Under the pieces are notes generated by a model. It was not told the origin of the DNA. It saw only the letters and a program-made list of their open reading frames with translations, and did no database searches. Shown piece after piece: positions 1 through 5,691 of a DNA stretch of 29,827 bases (the stretch's first letter is position 1; each line of letters opens with the position of its first letter). Position numbers and translations under genes: made by a program. Source of the stretch: a virus. The DNA lies in IMG/VR virus record IMGVR_UViG_3300031707_000119, positions 1 through 29,827 of that record; one strand, given 5' to 3'.

Positions 1-61
1 GGGGAAAATCGGTATCTTATTGCTTTAAAAACAATTCAAAAAGTAGGAGTTTGGGAGTATT

Positions 62-352
62 ATGGTTAGAGCAGAAGAAGTTTTCCGCACCATCGGAGGC
101 AACATCATCCGTTTTCGTACTGGAGGCGGAATGTCTCAAGAAGACCTAGCAAAGAAGTCGGGAGTGGGTCGCAGTACCATCCAAAGCATGGAACGTGGTG
201 AACCCTGTACAGTTACTCATTTAATCAAAATTGCCGAAGCGCTCGGCGTGAACCCGGCCGATCTTTTCTTGTCGCCAAAGGATCACAAAGAGATTACCTA
301 TAAGACCAAGTTGCTTATAGAAAAAATCACGGAGGTTCTGAATCTAAAATAA
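62..352 (+). CDS. XRE/Cro-family helix-turn-helix regulator
   Basis: A 96-residue DNA-binding protein, probably the lysogeny repressor or a Cro-like switch protein. Residues about 12-67 form an HTH_3/XRE domain; the helix-turn-helix is visible at about 24-46, with the typical MSQEDLAKKSG start followed by GRSTIQSMERG, and the domain closes with the usual IAEALGVNPADLF. The last 25 residues are short and charged, with no peptidase or ligand-binding domain, so it is not a LexA/CI-type self-cleaving repressor. The ATG is preceded by a purine-rich GGGAG a few bases upstream. It is the first gene of the plus-strand cassette that ends in the integrase, which fits a role in lysogeny control. No operator or promoter can be assigned in the 61 bases before it. 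The family assignment is firm; the specific role is inferred from context. Confidence 0.85.
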   Translation: MVRAEEVFRTIGGNIIRFRTGGGMSQEDLAKKSGVGRSTIQSMERGEPCTVTHLIKIAEALGVNPADLFLSPKDHKEITYKTKLLIEKITEVLNLK

Positions 353-368
353 ATTTAGGGGGTAAACC

Positions 369-578
369 ATGATTCAGATCATTGGCTTAATGGGGGCCGC
401 CTATATTTTTACAAGGATGTTTATTGAGTTTATCCGAAATCATCCGGGTGAATCTAAGTCCACCGATTTTATTATAAAGGCGCTCGCATTATTGACGGCT
501 TTTTTCGCGGCCGCCTGTGCCTTTTTCCTCCTCGTTCAAGGTACTGATATAGACCCGGCTAAAATTTTGGGGAGGTAA
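369..578 (+). CDS. small two-helix membrane protein
   Basis: A 69-residue protein with no recognised family. Two hydrophobic stretches are visible, at about residues 2-19 and 34-58 (the second rich in Ala, Leu and Phe), separated by a short polar loop that contains RNHPGESKST. It is probably an inner-membrane hairpin protein. A GGGGG-type Shine-Dalgarno site lies just before the ATG, and the gene sits 16 bases after the XRE regulator and 2 bases before the zinc-ribbon gene, so the three are likely co-transcribed. Membrane proteins in this prophage position are sometimes superinfection-exclusion factors, but nothing in the sequence proves that here. Confidence 0.6.
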   Translation: MIQIIGLMGAAYIFTRMFIEFIRNHPGESKSTDFIIKALALLTAFFAAACAFFLLVQGTDIDPAKILGR

Positions 579-580
579 CG

Positions 581-772
581 ATGTCCATCATGGCATTGTT
601 TCAGGGGTTCCCATGCCCGGAGTGCGGGCAGATGATCATGGCCTCGGAGGTCAAGGGACTGAATGAGCCCGGCCTAGCCGTGACAACCTGCCAATGGTGC
701 GGCGCGGAGATTCAGGTCACTACCGATCCCGCGTCCGGGGAGATACGAGCGGAGAAGAAGAAGCCAAGTTGA
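581..772 (+). CDS. small zinc-ribbon protein
   Basis: A 63-residue protein with two CxxC knuckles, C12/C15 in the context CPECGQ and C37/C40 in the context CQWCGAE. They are separated by about 21 residues, the pattern of a zinc ribbon that binds one structural Zn. The C-terminus is lysine-rich (EKKKPS). The start is well supported: GGGGAGGTAACG precedes the ATG, and this Shine-Dalgarno site overlaps the stop of the previous gene. The integrase ATG follows the stop by only 3 bases. A role as a DNA- or RNA-binding accessory factor, possibly an excision or regulatory partner of the integrase, is inference from its position. Confidence 0.6.
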   Translation: MSIMALFQGFPCPECGQMIMASEVKGLNEPGLAVTTCQWCGAEIQVTTDPASGEIRAEKKKPS

Positions 773-775
773 GGC

Positions 776-1879
776 ATGGGCGCTTATCTCAGGGGCCGCT
801 GGTGGTGGTATCGGCGCATGATCGACGGGCACCGCGTCTATCGTTCGCTCAAGATCAAGCGCGGCCAGGAGGCGCTCCTCTCGGGTCGTATGCGCCAGGT
901 CGATGATGAGATAACGGCGGCGCATTTCGGCCTACCCGCGATTGGCCGCGGCGCTATCCGATTCTCTAAATATACAGAAACCTACATTGAACAGAAGCGC
1001 CATAATAAGTCCGCCTACCAACTCCAGCATCGGCTAGGTATTATCTGTAGATCATGGCCGGACCTACCGCTCGGGCAATATGCGCCCGCGCACGTGCGCG
1101 AGCTGGAAGCGGCCCTATTCGAGCGCAATCTAAAGCCCGCAACCGTGAACAGGTACATGGAGCTTTTGCGCAACCTGTTCAACTGCGCCATCGGGGACGG
1201 GGCGGCGACAGCGAATCCTATCCGCGCATATCAGCCGTTCGCCGAGGAGGGTGAGCGATGCGCACTCTCGGATGATGAGCTTGGCCGGATCATTGAAGTC
1301 GCCCGCCGGATGGCAGAGAAGCCCCTGAACGGAGTCCAGGCCGTGTTTTTAGACATGGCTCTCCTATCGCTGGCGACGGGGATGAGGTTGGGGTTGATTG
1401 TGAATCTTAGGCGGGAATACGTCCGCGAGGACTTATTGGTCGTCCCGATATCGCAGACGAAAAGCAAGCGGCGCGGGGCCGGGATGGGCCACGGCGAGAA
1501 AGTCAAGATCATCGTGCTTTCACCGCTCGCACAAGAGATCATAGGCAGGCAGGAATCGAAGGATGATTACGTTTTCCCGATGAAGTGGCGGGACAGCAAC
1601 GCCATCGGGCTCACCGTTCTTAAGATAAGAAAGGAAACGGGGATCCCGGACTTCACCTTCCATCAGTTCCGGCATACGGCGAGTACCTTCGTCGGCGAGC
1701 ACTCATCCCTGGCTGTGGCGAAGGCGATCCTGGGCCATGCAGACCTCAAGACGACGCTCCGATACACGCACCCCGGACTCGCGGAACAGAGGGAATCGGT
1801 GGCAAAATTGGGGACACACCTTGAGGAGTTGACGCGCAAAAGATTGATAAATCAGGATGATACGGAAAAGCTCGGATAG
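776..1879 (+). CDS. int: phage tyrosine integrase
   Basis: A 367-residue tyrosine recombinase that would integrate the phage at attB and, with a directionality factor, excise it. Residues about 60-155 look like the SAM-like core-binding domain. The catalytic domain follows at about 163-345: Arg I is R204 in ATGMRLG, the likely Lys is in the beta-hairpin near 229-231 (TKSKRR), box II is H296-x-x-R299 in FHQFRH, the second His is H321 in ILGHAD, and the nucleophile is Y330 in TTLRYTHP. All key residues are present, so it should be active. The N-terminal 55 residues (basic, WWWYRR) resemble an arm-binding domain. The frame has a stop at 770-772, so ATG 776 is the first possible start. The stop codon is immediately followed by the putative attP core. 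Confidence 0.93.
   Translation: MGAYLRGRWWWYRRMIDGHRVYRSLKIKRGQEALLSGRMRQVDDEITAAHFGLPAIGRGAIRFSKYTETYIEQKRHNKSAYQLQHRLGIICRSWPDLPLGQYAPAHVRELEAALFERNLKPATVNRYMELLRNLFNCAIGDGAATANPIRAYQPFAEEGERCALSDDELGRIIEVARRMAEKPLNGVQAVFLDMALLSLATGMRLGLIVNLRREYVREDLLVVPISQTKSKRRGAGMGHGEKVKIIVLSPLAQEIIGRQESKDDYVFPMKWRDSNAIGLTVLKIRKETGIPDFTFHQFRHTASTFVGEHSSLAVAKAILGHADLKTTLRYTHPGLAEQRESVAKLGTHLEELTRKRLINQDDTEKLG
1801..1816 (+). repeat. left copy of 16-bp direct repeat, possible integrase arm site
   Basis: GGCAAAATTGGGGACA lies inside the 3' end of the integrase gene. It matches GGCAAATTTGGGGACA at 2001-2016 in 15 of 16 positions, in the same orientation, with starts exactly 200 bases apart. The two copies flank the putative attP core at 1881-1900. 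Flanking direct repeats are expected for the arm-type binding sites of tyrosine integrases. The match is seen; the binding role is inferred. Confidence 0.5.
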
Positions 1880-1880
1880 C

Positions 1881-1900
1881 TTCGAGTCCCCTCTTCGGCA
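1881..1900 (+). other. attP: putative attP core: 3' end of a tRNA-Leu-like gene
   Basis: TTCGAGTCCCCTCTTCGGCA begins 1 base after the integrase stop codon. It reads as the T-loop (TTCGAGT), the 3' strand of the T-stem (CCCCT), the 3' strand of an acceptor stem (CTTCGGC, partner GCCGAAG) and discriminator A of a tRNA. The GCCGAAG/CTTCGGC acceptor is typical of bacterial tRNA-Leu genes, a common phage integration site. The matching 5' T-stem strand is absent (GATAGC stands there), so this is not a whole tRNA gene. Phage genes lie on both sides, as expected for attP rather than attL or attR. Confidence 0.55.
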
Positions 1901-1957
1901 TTCCCCCATCCCGCCTGAAAGGGCGCTCCATATCAGGGGAGCCCGTGTTCATTGCGT

Positions 1958-2000
1958 ATCATTTTACATCAAAGTATTCAATGTTCCAGAATAAAATGAT
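1958..2000. repeat. inverted repeat ATCATTTTA / TAAAATGAT
   Basis: ATCATTTTA at 1958-1966 and its exact reverse complement TAAAATGAT at 1992-2000 are separated by 25 bases of AT-rich sequence. They lie between the putative attP core and the right-hand arm repeat. A binding site for a bending or excision protein in the att region is possible. Without a following U-tract it is not an obvious terminator. The function is unknown. Confidence 0.4.
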
Positions 2001-2016
2001 GGCAAATTTGGGGACA
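2001..2016 (+). repeat. right copy of 16-bp direct repeat, possible integrase arm site
   Basis: GGCAAATTTGGGGACA is the second copy of the repeat at 1801-1816, with one mismatch and the same orientation. It lies 100 bases to the right of the att core, between the inverted repeat and the late-operon terminator. It fits a P'-type integrase arm site; this is inference. Confidence 0.5.
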
Positions 2017-2043
2017 AAAAAAGCCCCCGGTTTCCCGGAGGCC
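2016..2043 (-). terminator. rho-independent terminator of the late operon
   Basis: Read on the minus strand, GCCTCCGG pairs with CCGGGGGC (8 pairs, one G-U) around a GAAA loop and is followed directly by seven T residues. It stands about 40 bases after the stop of the last late gene and faces the convergent integrase. There is no T-run on the plus-strand side, so it acts on the late transcript only. Confidence 0.85.
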
Positions 2044-2083
2044 AATATGTCACTCTGATTAGACGCGGTGCAATGCGCGTGCA

Positions 2084-3199
2084 TTATGGTTTATAATTCT
2101 TGGGCCATGCCCCAAATTTTGTCCTATATGCCCCACTTATTGCCTTGATCGTCGCGGTCTGGCAAACCGTATCCGGCGGATAGACGCCGGGGAGATGTTC
2201 GAAGTTTATTAGTCTGTCCCTGCCCCCCCTCGTGGTCGGATAGTTCGATAGGATATACGTCGCCATCTTCGCCCATGTCTCCGCCGAAGGCCGCGCCCCC
2301 TTGTCCCGCTTGTCGCACTTACTGTTACCCGAATAGCACCCATCATCGGAGAAGATTTTGCGGATGGGGTTCTTGCCCCATCCCCAGAGTGCTTGGTCAA
2401 CATCGGCTCCGAATGGACGCTCCGGCCCTTCTGCCGCGCCCCCGCACCCGTGAATCTCTCGATACATATCGAGCTTGGCCTCTTCCCCGAATGCTACGCC
2501 GACATCCTTCTTGATGAAATCGAGCGGGCAATATCCGGTGTCGTCATATTCATTGTTGCCGAGATACTTCCGTTTCATCATCGTCGCGCCATAGGTCATG
2601 CGGTTGAAGTCCAGTTTGCGGAGTTTGATGTAGGGGAAGATGACGCGCTTGGCAAACGCGGGGAAGGCCGCATTATTCATCTCGTTCCCAAATGCCCAGA
2701 TAATGTCCGCGTCCTTGAACCTGAGAGTCATTGTCGACACCCACCGCTTTGTGTAGACGTCGGCGGCGGGGTCATAGAGCGTCGTGATGCCCTGCGTGTT
2801 CGAGACCCAGGGCGACCACTTGGAATAGCCGCCGTGGAACTGGCAGTTGTCGAATAGGCAAAACATGACCGTCATATTCAGGCCGTTTATAATCTCGATG
2901 ACCCGCTTAACGATAGGGAAGTAATGCGTGTTAAATGCGCTCAAGTCCCATTTGTCCCGTGAGGTATCGAGGAAGTAGGGCTGGAATTGAGACGCCTTGC
3001 CGTACTTGTGCGACCCCCAGACTCCCCACGGAAGGCAACGGACGAAGTTGGCCCCGGCATCGGCAATCGCCTTAAGGTGTTTCGTCAGCGCCGTTTCGTC
3101 CAGAATCCATGCCTGCCCGTTGAAGGTTACAAACTTCGCGTCATCCTGGAATAGGCCCATGAGGCCATAGCCGATCCCGCACTTGTCATCAGCGAACAT
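2084..3199 (-). CDS. glycoside hydrolase-like (GH clan A type) tail-associated protein
   Basis: A 371-residue protein resembling a TIM-barrel glycosidase. In residues counted from the alternative GTG start at 3202, the features are: early beta-strand with FVRCLPWGVWG (53-63), TVMFCLFDN (111-119), and WAFGNEMN (169-176), in which N173-E174 matches the Asn-Glu acid/base pair at the end of strand 4 in GH5-like enzymes. INFEHLPG with E335 is a candidate nucleophile region. The enzyme would cleave a surface polysaccharide during adsorption, as phage tail depolymerases do. GGAGGAGTG precedes the start; ATG at 3199 has better spacing than the GTG at 3202. It is the last gene of the late operon, just after the tail-fibre cluster. 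There is no signal peptide, consistent with a virion protein. The fold is moderately supported; the substrate is unknown. Confidence 0.55.
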   Translation of the reverse strand: MFADDKCGIGYGLMGLFQDDAKFVTFNGQAWILDETALTKHLKAIADAGANFVRCLPWGVWGSHKYGKASQFQPYFLDTSRDKWDLSAFNTHYFPIVKRVIEIINGLNMTVMFCLFDNCQFHGGYSKWSPWVSNTQGITTLYDPAADVYTKRWVSTMTLRFKDADIIWAFGNEMNNAAFPAFAKRVIFPYIKLRKLDFNRMTYGATMMKRKYLGNNEYDDTGYCPLDFIKKDVGVAFGEEAKLDMYREIHGCGGAAEGPERPFGADVDQALWGWGKNPIRKIFSDDGCYSGNSKCDKRDKGARPSAETWAKMATYILSNYPTTRGGRDRLINFEHLPGVYPPDTVCQTATIKAISGAYRTKFGAWPKNYKP

Positions 3200-3208
3200 C
3201 ACTCCTCC

Positions 3209-3619
3209 CTAGACACAGCAGTAGGCCACTCGGCAGGTCGCCGTATTGGCATCCGCCTTGTGCTCTATTTTTAGACTAATATTAAAATTCCAAACCCCCC
3301 AATAAAGCTCATTTACGGCAGGGGATTCCCCGGCTATCTTGGCCGCCATGTCCGTTATTATGGCCGTCCCATCAACCGTTATCTTGAGGAGTTGGTATTT
3401 TGCATCGGCCATGTTCCCCCCGGTGAACAGGATGGCTTGACCTTTTCCCGTAAGATCGACGACGGTCTCATAGGCCCCGCCCCCGCTGTGCGTGTCTGTA
3501 GCCGCCGTTGTGTAAATCATTTCCCCTCCCCCTGCCCCCGCCGTTAGTGAGCTAAGGCGTGTGTTGATATTTCGGAGTGCAGCTTCGTATTCTTTTTTAC
3601 TGGGCCAGGCATCGCTCAT
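3209..3619 (-). CDS. small phage tail-associated protein, unknown function
   Basis: A 136-residue protein. It starts with a helical segment (SKKEYEAALRNINTRLSSL, about residues 6-24), then a Gly-rich linker (TAGAGGGE), then a beta-rich C-terminal domain with VDLTGKGQAILFTGG and YQLLKITVDGTAI, ending in CCV. A short helix followed by a beta-sandwich is the usual layout of trimeric phage receptor-binding or fibre-tip proteins, but I do not recognise a family. ATG 3619 is chosen because GAGGAGG lies 6 bases upstream; a longer reading to 3658 ignores this site. It overlaps the end of the upstream gene by 23 bases and sits just before the glycosidase-like gene, in the tail-fibre part of the operon. 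Confidence 0.6.
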   Translation of the reverse strand: MSDAWPSKKEYEAALRNINTRLSSLTAGAGGGEMIYTTAATDTHSGGGAYETVVDLTGKGQAILFTGGNMADAKYQLLKITVDGTAIITDMAAKIAGESPAVNELYWGVWNFNISLKIEHKADANTATCRVAYCCV

Positions 3620-4499
3620 GCGCGTCCTCCTCGAATGGAAAGCCGATCCCCCGGACACTCTCTCGCGGCCGGAATGGCGGGTCGCTCACGAGTTCCACGA
3701 CGTGCCGCTCCGCCGCCGGGACCGAGGGCACGATAAGATCAAATATCGGCGTGCGCACGACAGCGATCCCGTGGTAAACGTCCCAGCTCATCGGCATCGA
3801 AAGAAGCCCCTGGAGGATATCGGCCAAAGCCTTATTCGTCGTCCAGGCCAAATCCATCCGCTCGGCCGCAACTAGGATCGTATCCTGACAATAGAAGGCG
3901 TGGGGAATGTGGAACCCAACCCGCAGGCCCGCATAGCGAAGGACGGGATTCGCAAATGGATGGCCCTGGACTCTTATATGCCTTTCGCCGACAATCGTAT
4001 GCTTGGAGTTCAGGGCCGCCTGCCATATCGGGTCAAAATATCCTTTGGCCCAAGTCGCGCAAAAGAACTCCCGGCAGCATTTTGGGAACCCCAGAAGTTC
4101 GCCCTGTGCGTCATTATCGCCCCGCTCGAAAGCCGCCTTGAACCTCAGGGTATCCGCAAGCGTCTTGGATATGATGACGCACAGGCTAGCCCGCTCGCCC
4201 GCCCGTGGCTCCTCGTGCCGGTGAGCAAATCCGTTAAAGTTTCGAACTCGCTTGATCGGCAGACTGACAAGCCCCTGTTCAGCCCAAGTCGCCGCAAGTC
4301 TCGGGAATTGGTCCTCGCCTATCGTCTGCCATGCGCAAGGCCGATGTCCCGCCGCGACGCTCGAAACTTCAAGGTCCGATACCATCGCCCCGATTTTGGG
4401 GATGATAGGAGCCCATTCTTTTCGCGCCTCTTCGCTCAGCCAGACAGTCCGGCATGACGGCGCCAGGTCAAGTCCCGGAATCAGTTTCATTTCAGACAT
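3597..4499 (-). CDS. unknown protein with GFPKCC motif next to the radical SAM enzyme
   Basis: A 300-residue protein beginning MSEMKLIPGLDLAPS. The gene overlaps the radical SAM gene by 8 bases. Its middle has ELLGFPKCCREFFC, a Gly-(Phe/Tyr)-Pro-x-Cys-Cys pattern reminiscent of uncharacterised DUF483-like proteins. Later it has VGFHIPHAFYCQDTI, giving further His and Cys residues that could bind a metal. The N-terminal part has another Cys (APSCRTVW), plus PCAWQTI. There is no signal peptide or membrane segment. Its position between a peptide-modifying enzyme and tail genes suggests an accessory or partner in the same modification (substrate binding, second-step enzyme or scaffold), but that is inference. 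A longer reading to 4712 would overlap the SPASM region of the neighbouring gene in another frame and was rejected. The family assignment is weak. Confidence 0.6.
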   Translation of the reverse strand: MSEMKLIPGLDLAPSCRTVWLSEEARKEWAPIIPKIGAMVSDLEVSSVAAGHRPCAWQTIGEDQFPRLAATWAEQGLVSLPIKRVRNFNGFAHRHEEPRAGERASLCVIISKTLADTLRFKAAFERGDNDAQGELLGFPKCCREFFCATWAKGYFDPIWQAALNSKHTIVGERHIRVQGHPFANPVLRYAGLRVGFHIPHAFYCQDTILVAAERMDLAWTTNKALADILQGLLSMPMSWDVYHGIAVVRTPIFDLIVPSVPAAERHVVELVSDPPFRPRESVRGIGFPFEEDAHERCLAQ

Positions 4500-5691
4500 C
4501 GGTATGATCTCCGTGTGGCTTATCCCCGTGCTCGTCGCCGTGCGCATCGCCGTGGCCGGAGCCTCCGGCCCATTTTCGCGCCCGTTCGTTCGAGTCCTTG
4601 AACTTAATATCCGGCATGATACCCCGCAATCTGGCCCGGACATGAGCGAAGAGCATCTTATATGCCTCGCAGAACCGGGTCCGGTTCCGCCAATCATTGT
4701 CGATACCCGCACCTCCGCAACCCCCGCTGCAAATACTCCAGAACTCGCATCCCTTACAGCCGCCGAGTTCCTGGGGGATCATCGCCAGGGCATGAACCCT
4801 TTCAGCACCGGGCCCCTCTGCGGCGAGCGCCTGAATCCCGTCCAGGGCCGCCCCCCCCTTGAGGCAGACACCGATGCCGCCGTCCTCCATGATGGCCGTC
4901 TCGGCTTGGGTCCGCCAGATATCGCAGCCGTTGAACGTGCAGGTCGAATCGCCGCCCTCGATGAGCATCTTCACGACGTCCCGGTAGGGATACCAGGCCC
5001 GCCCCGGATCCCCGAAGCAGAGATTCGCAAGCTGGACGAAAGCCGATCCCAGCTCATTGGGCGTCAACTCCTCATCCCGGAACCGGTCCTCATAAACGAT
5101 GACTTCATTAGTTCGGACTGACCGGATTCCCATGTTCTCCAGCCGGAGCAGGAACATCTCCGTAGAGCCAATAATATCCGGGGCCGCGTTGTATCGGCGG
5201 AGAAGCACGATAGCCGATACGCACAGTCCGGCTTCCACGGCCCGCTCCATATTTTCGAGCGTCTTATGTGTCAGCTCTTGAATCTTGCCGGGTGTCAGGT
5301 TGCCGTCATTCCAGCGGCCCTGATTCGTCACCGCCGTATCACCATCGATTGAAACCCCAACCCCGACGTTGAACTCCTTGAACATCGCCAGGTGTTCATC
5401 GGTTATAAGGACGCCGTTTGTCTGGATGGATGCCTTCCCATAAAGTTCGAACATCGTTTTAAGAATCGTTCGCAAATCGGTCAGCGGGAAAAGAAGCGGC
5501 TCGCCGCCGTGGACGCAGGGGGCCGAGTATTTTCGCCGGTTCTCCGGCGTCTCTTTCTCTGCCTCCCGGCGCAAGGTCGCCAGCATGGCTTCGAGATTAT
5601 AGGCGACTTTACCTTGCGTCTTTCGTATCCGCCGCTCATAGCAAGATCGACAAAGCCCGTTGCAGTCCATCAGCTTAAAATGCAGTCCCAT
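4492..5691 (-). CDS. radical SAM/SPASM peptide-modifying enzyme with His-X-Asp tail
   Basis: A 399-residue enzyme. C10-x3-C14-x2-C17 (CNGLCRSCY) is the canonical radical SAM [4Fe-4S] site; HGGEP at 61-65 and SIQTNG at 88-93 are the SAM-binding strands. The C-terminal SPASM domain is complete: C256-x14-G-x4-C276, then C312-x2-C315-x5-C321-x3-C325, then C341, so two auxiliary clusters are expected. Enzymes of this class, such as anaerobic sulfatase maturases and RiPP maturases, modify protein side chains. Residues 380-398 carry HGD four times and HTD once, copying the repeats of the tail protein encoded just upstream. The ATG shares one base with the TAA stop of that tail gene (TAATG), so the two are translationally coupled. 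The substrate is inferred to be the repeat tail. An anaerobic host and a ferredoxin or flavodoxin partner would be needed. Confidence 0.9.
   Translation of the reverse strand: MGLHFKLMDCNGLCRSCYERRIRKTQGKVAYNLEAMLATLRREAEKETPENRRKYSAPCVHGGEPLLFPLTDLRTILKTMFELYGKASIQTNGVLITDEHLAMFKEFNVGVGVSIDGDTAVTNQGRWNDGNLTPGKIQELTHKTLENMERAVEAGLCVSAIVLLRRYNAAPDIIGSTEMFLLRLENMGIRSVRTNEVIVYEDRFRDEELTPNELGSAFVQLANLCFGDPGRAWYPYRDVVKMLIEGGDSTCTFNGCDIWRTQAETAIMEDGGIGVCLKGGAALDGIQALAAEGPGAERVHALAMIPQELGGCKGCEFWSICSGGCGGAGIDNDWRNRTRFCEAYKMLFAHVRARLRGIMPDIKFKDSNERARKWAGGSGHGDAHGDEHGDKPHGDHTDV
4495..4554 (-). repeat. C-terminal His-X-Asp repeats of the radical SAM enzyme
   Basis: The last 20 codons encode five aromatic-X-Asp triplets (HGD, HGD, HGD, HGD, HTD) with 0-2 residue spacers, the same pattern as the C-terminus of the neighbouring tail protein. 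This may be a substrate-mimicking dock, an automodification site or a metal-binding tag. Confidence 0.75.

Noticed and set aside
1870-1900. Complete tRNA gene next to the integrase
   Set aside because: Only the T-loop, one T-stem strand and one acceptor strand are present. The 5' half, anticodon arm and matching T-stem strand are missing, so it is an att core and not a tRNA gene.
1921-1944. Terminator of the integrase transcript (GGGC...GCCC hairpin)
   Set aside because: The stem is short and bulged and no T-run follows, so I cannot call it a rho-independent terminator.
3620-3658. N-terminal extension of the small tail protein to 3658
   Set aside because: ATG 3619 has GAGGAGG 6 bases upstream; the extension would place this site inside the coding sequence.
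4500-4712. N-terminal extension of the GFPKCC protein to 4712
   Set aside because: It would lie in another frame over the conserved SPASM Cys region of the radical SAM gene. The internal ATG at 4499 gives the normal short overlap, and the extension has no domain-like sequence.
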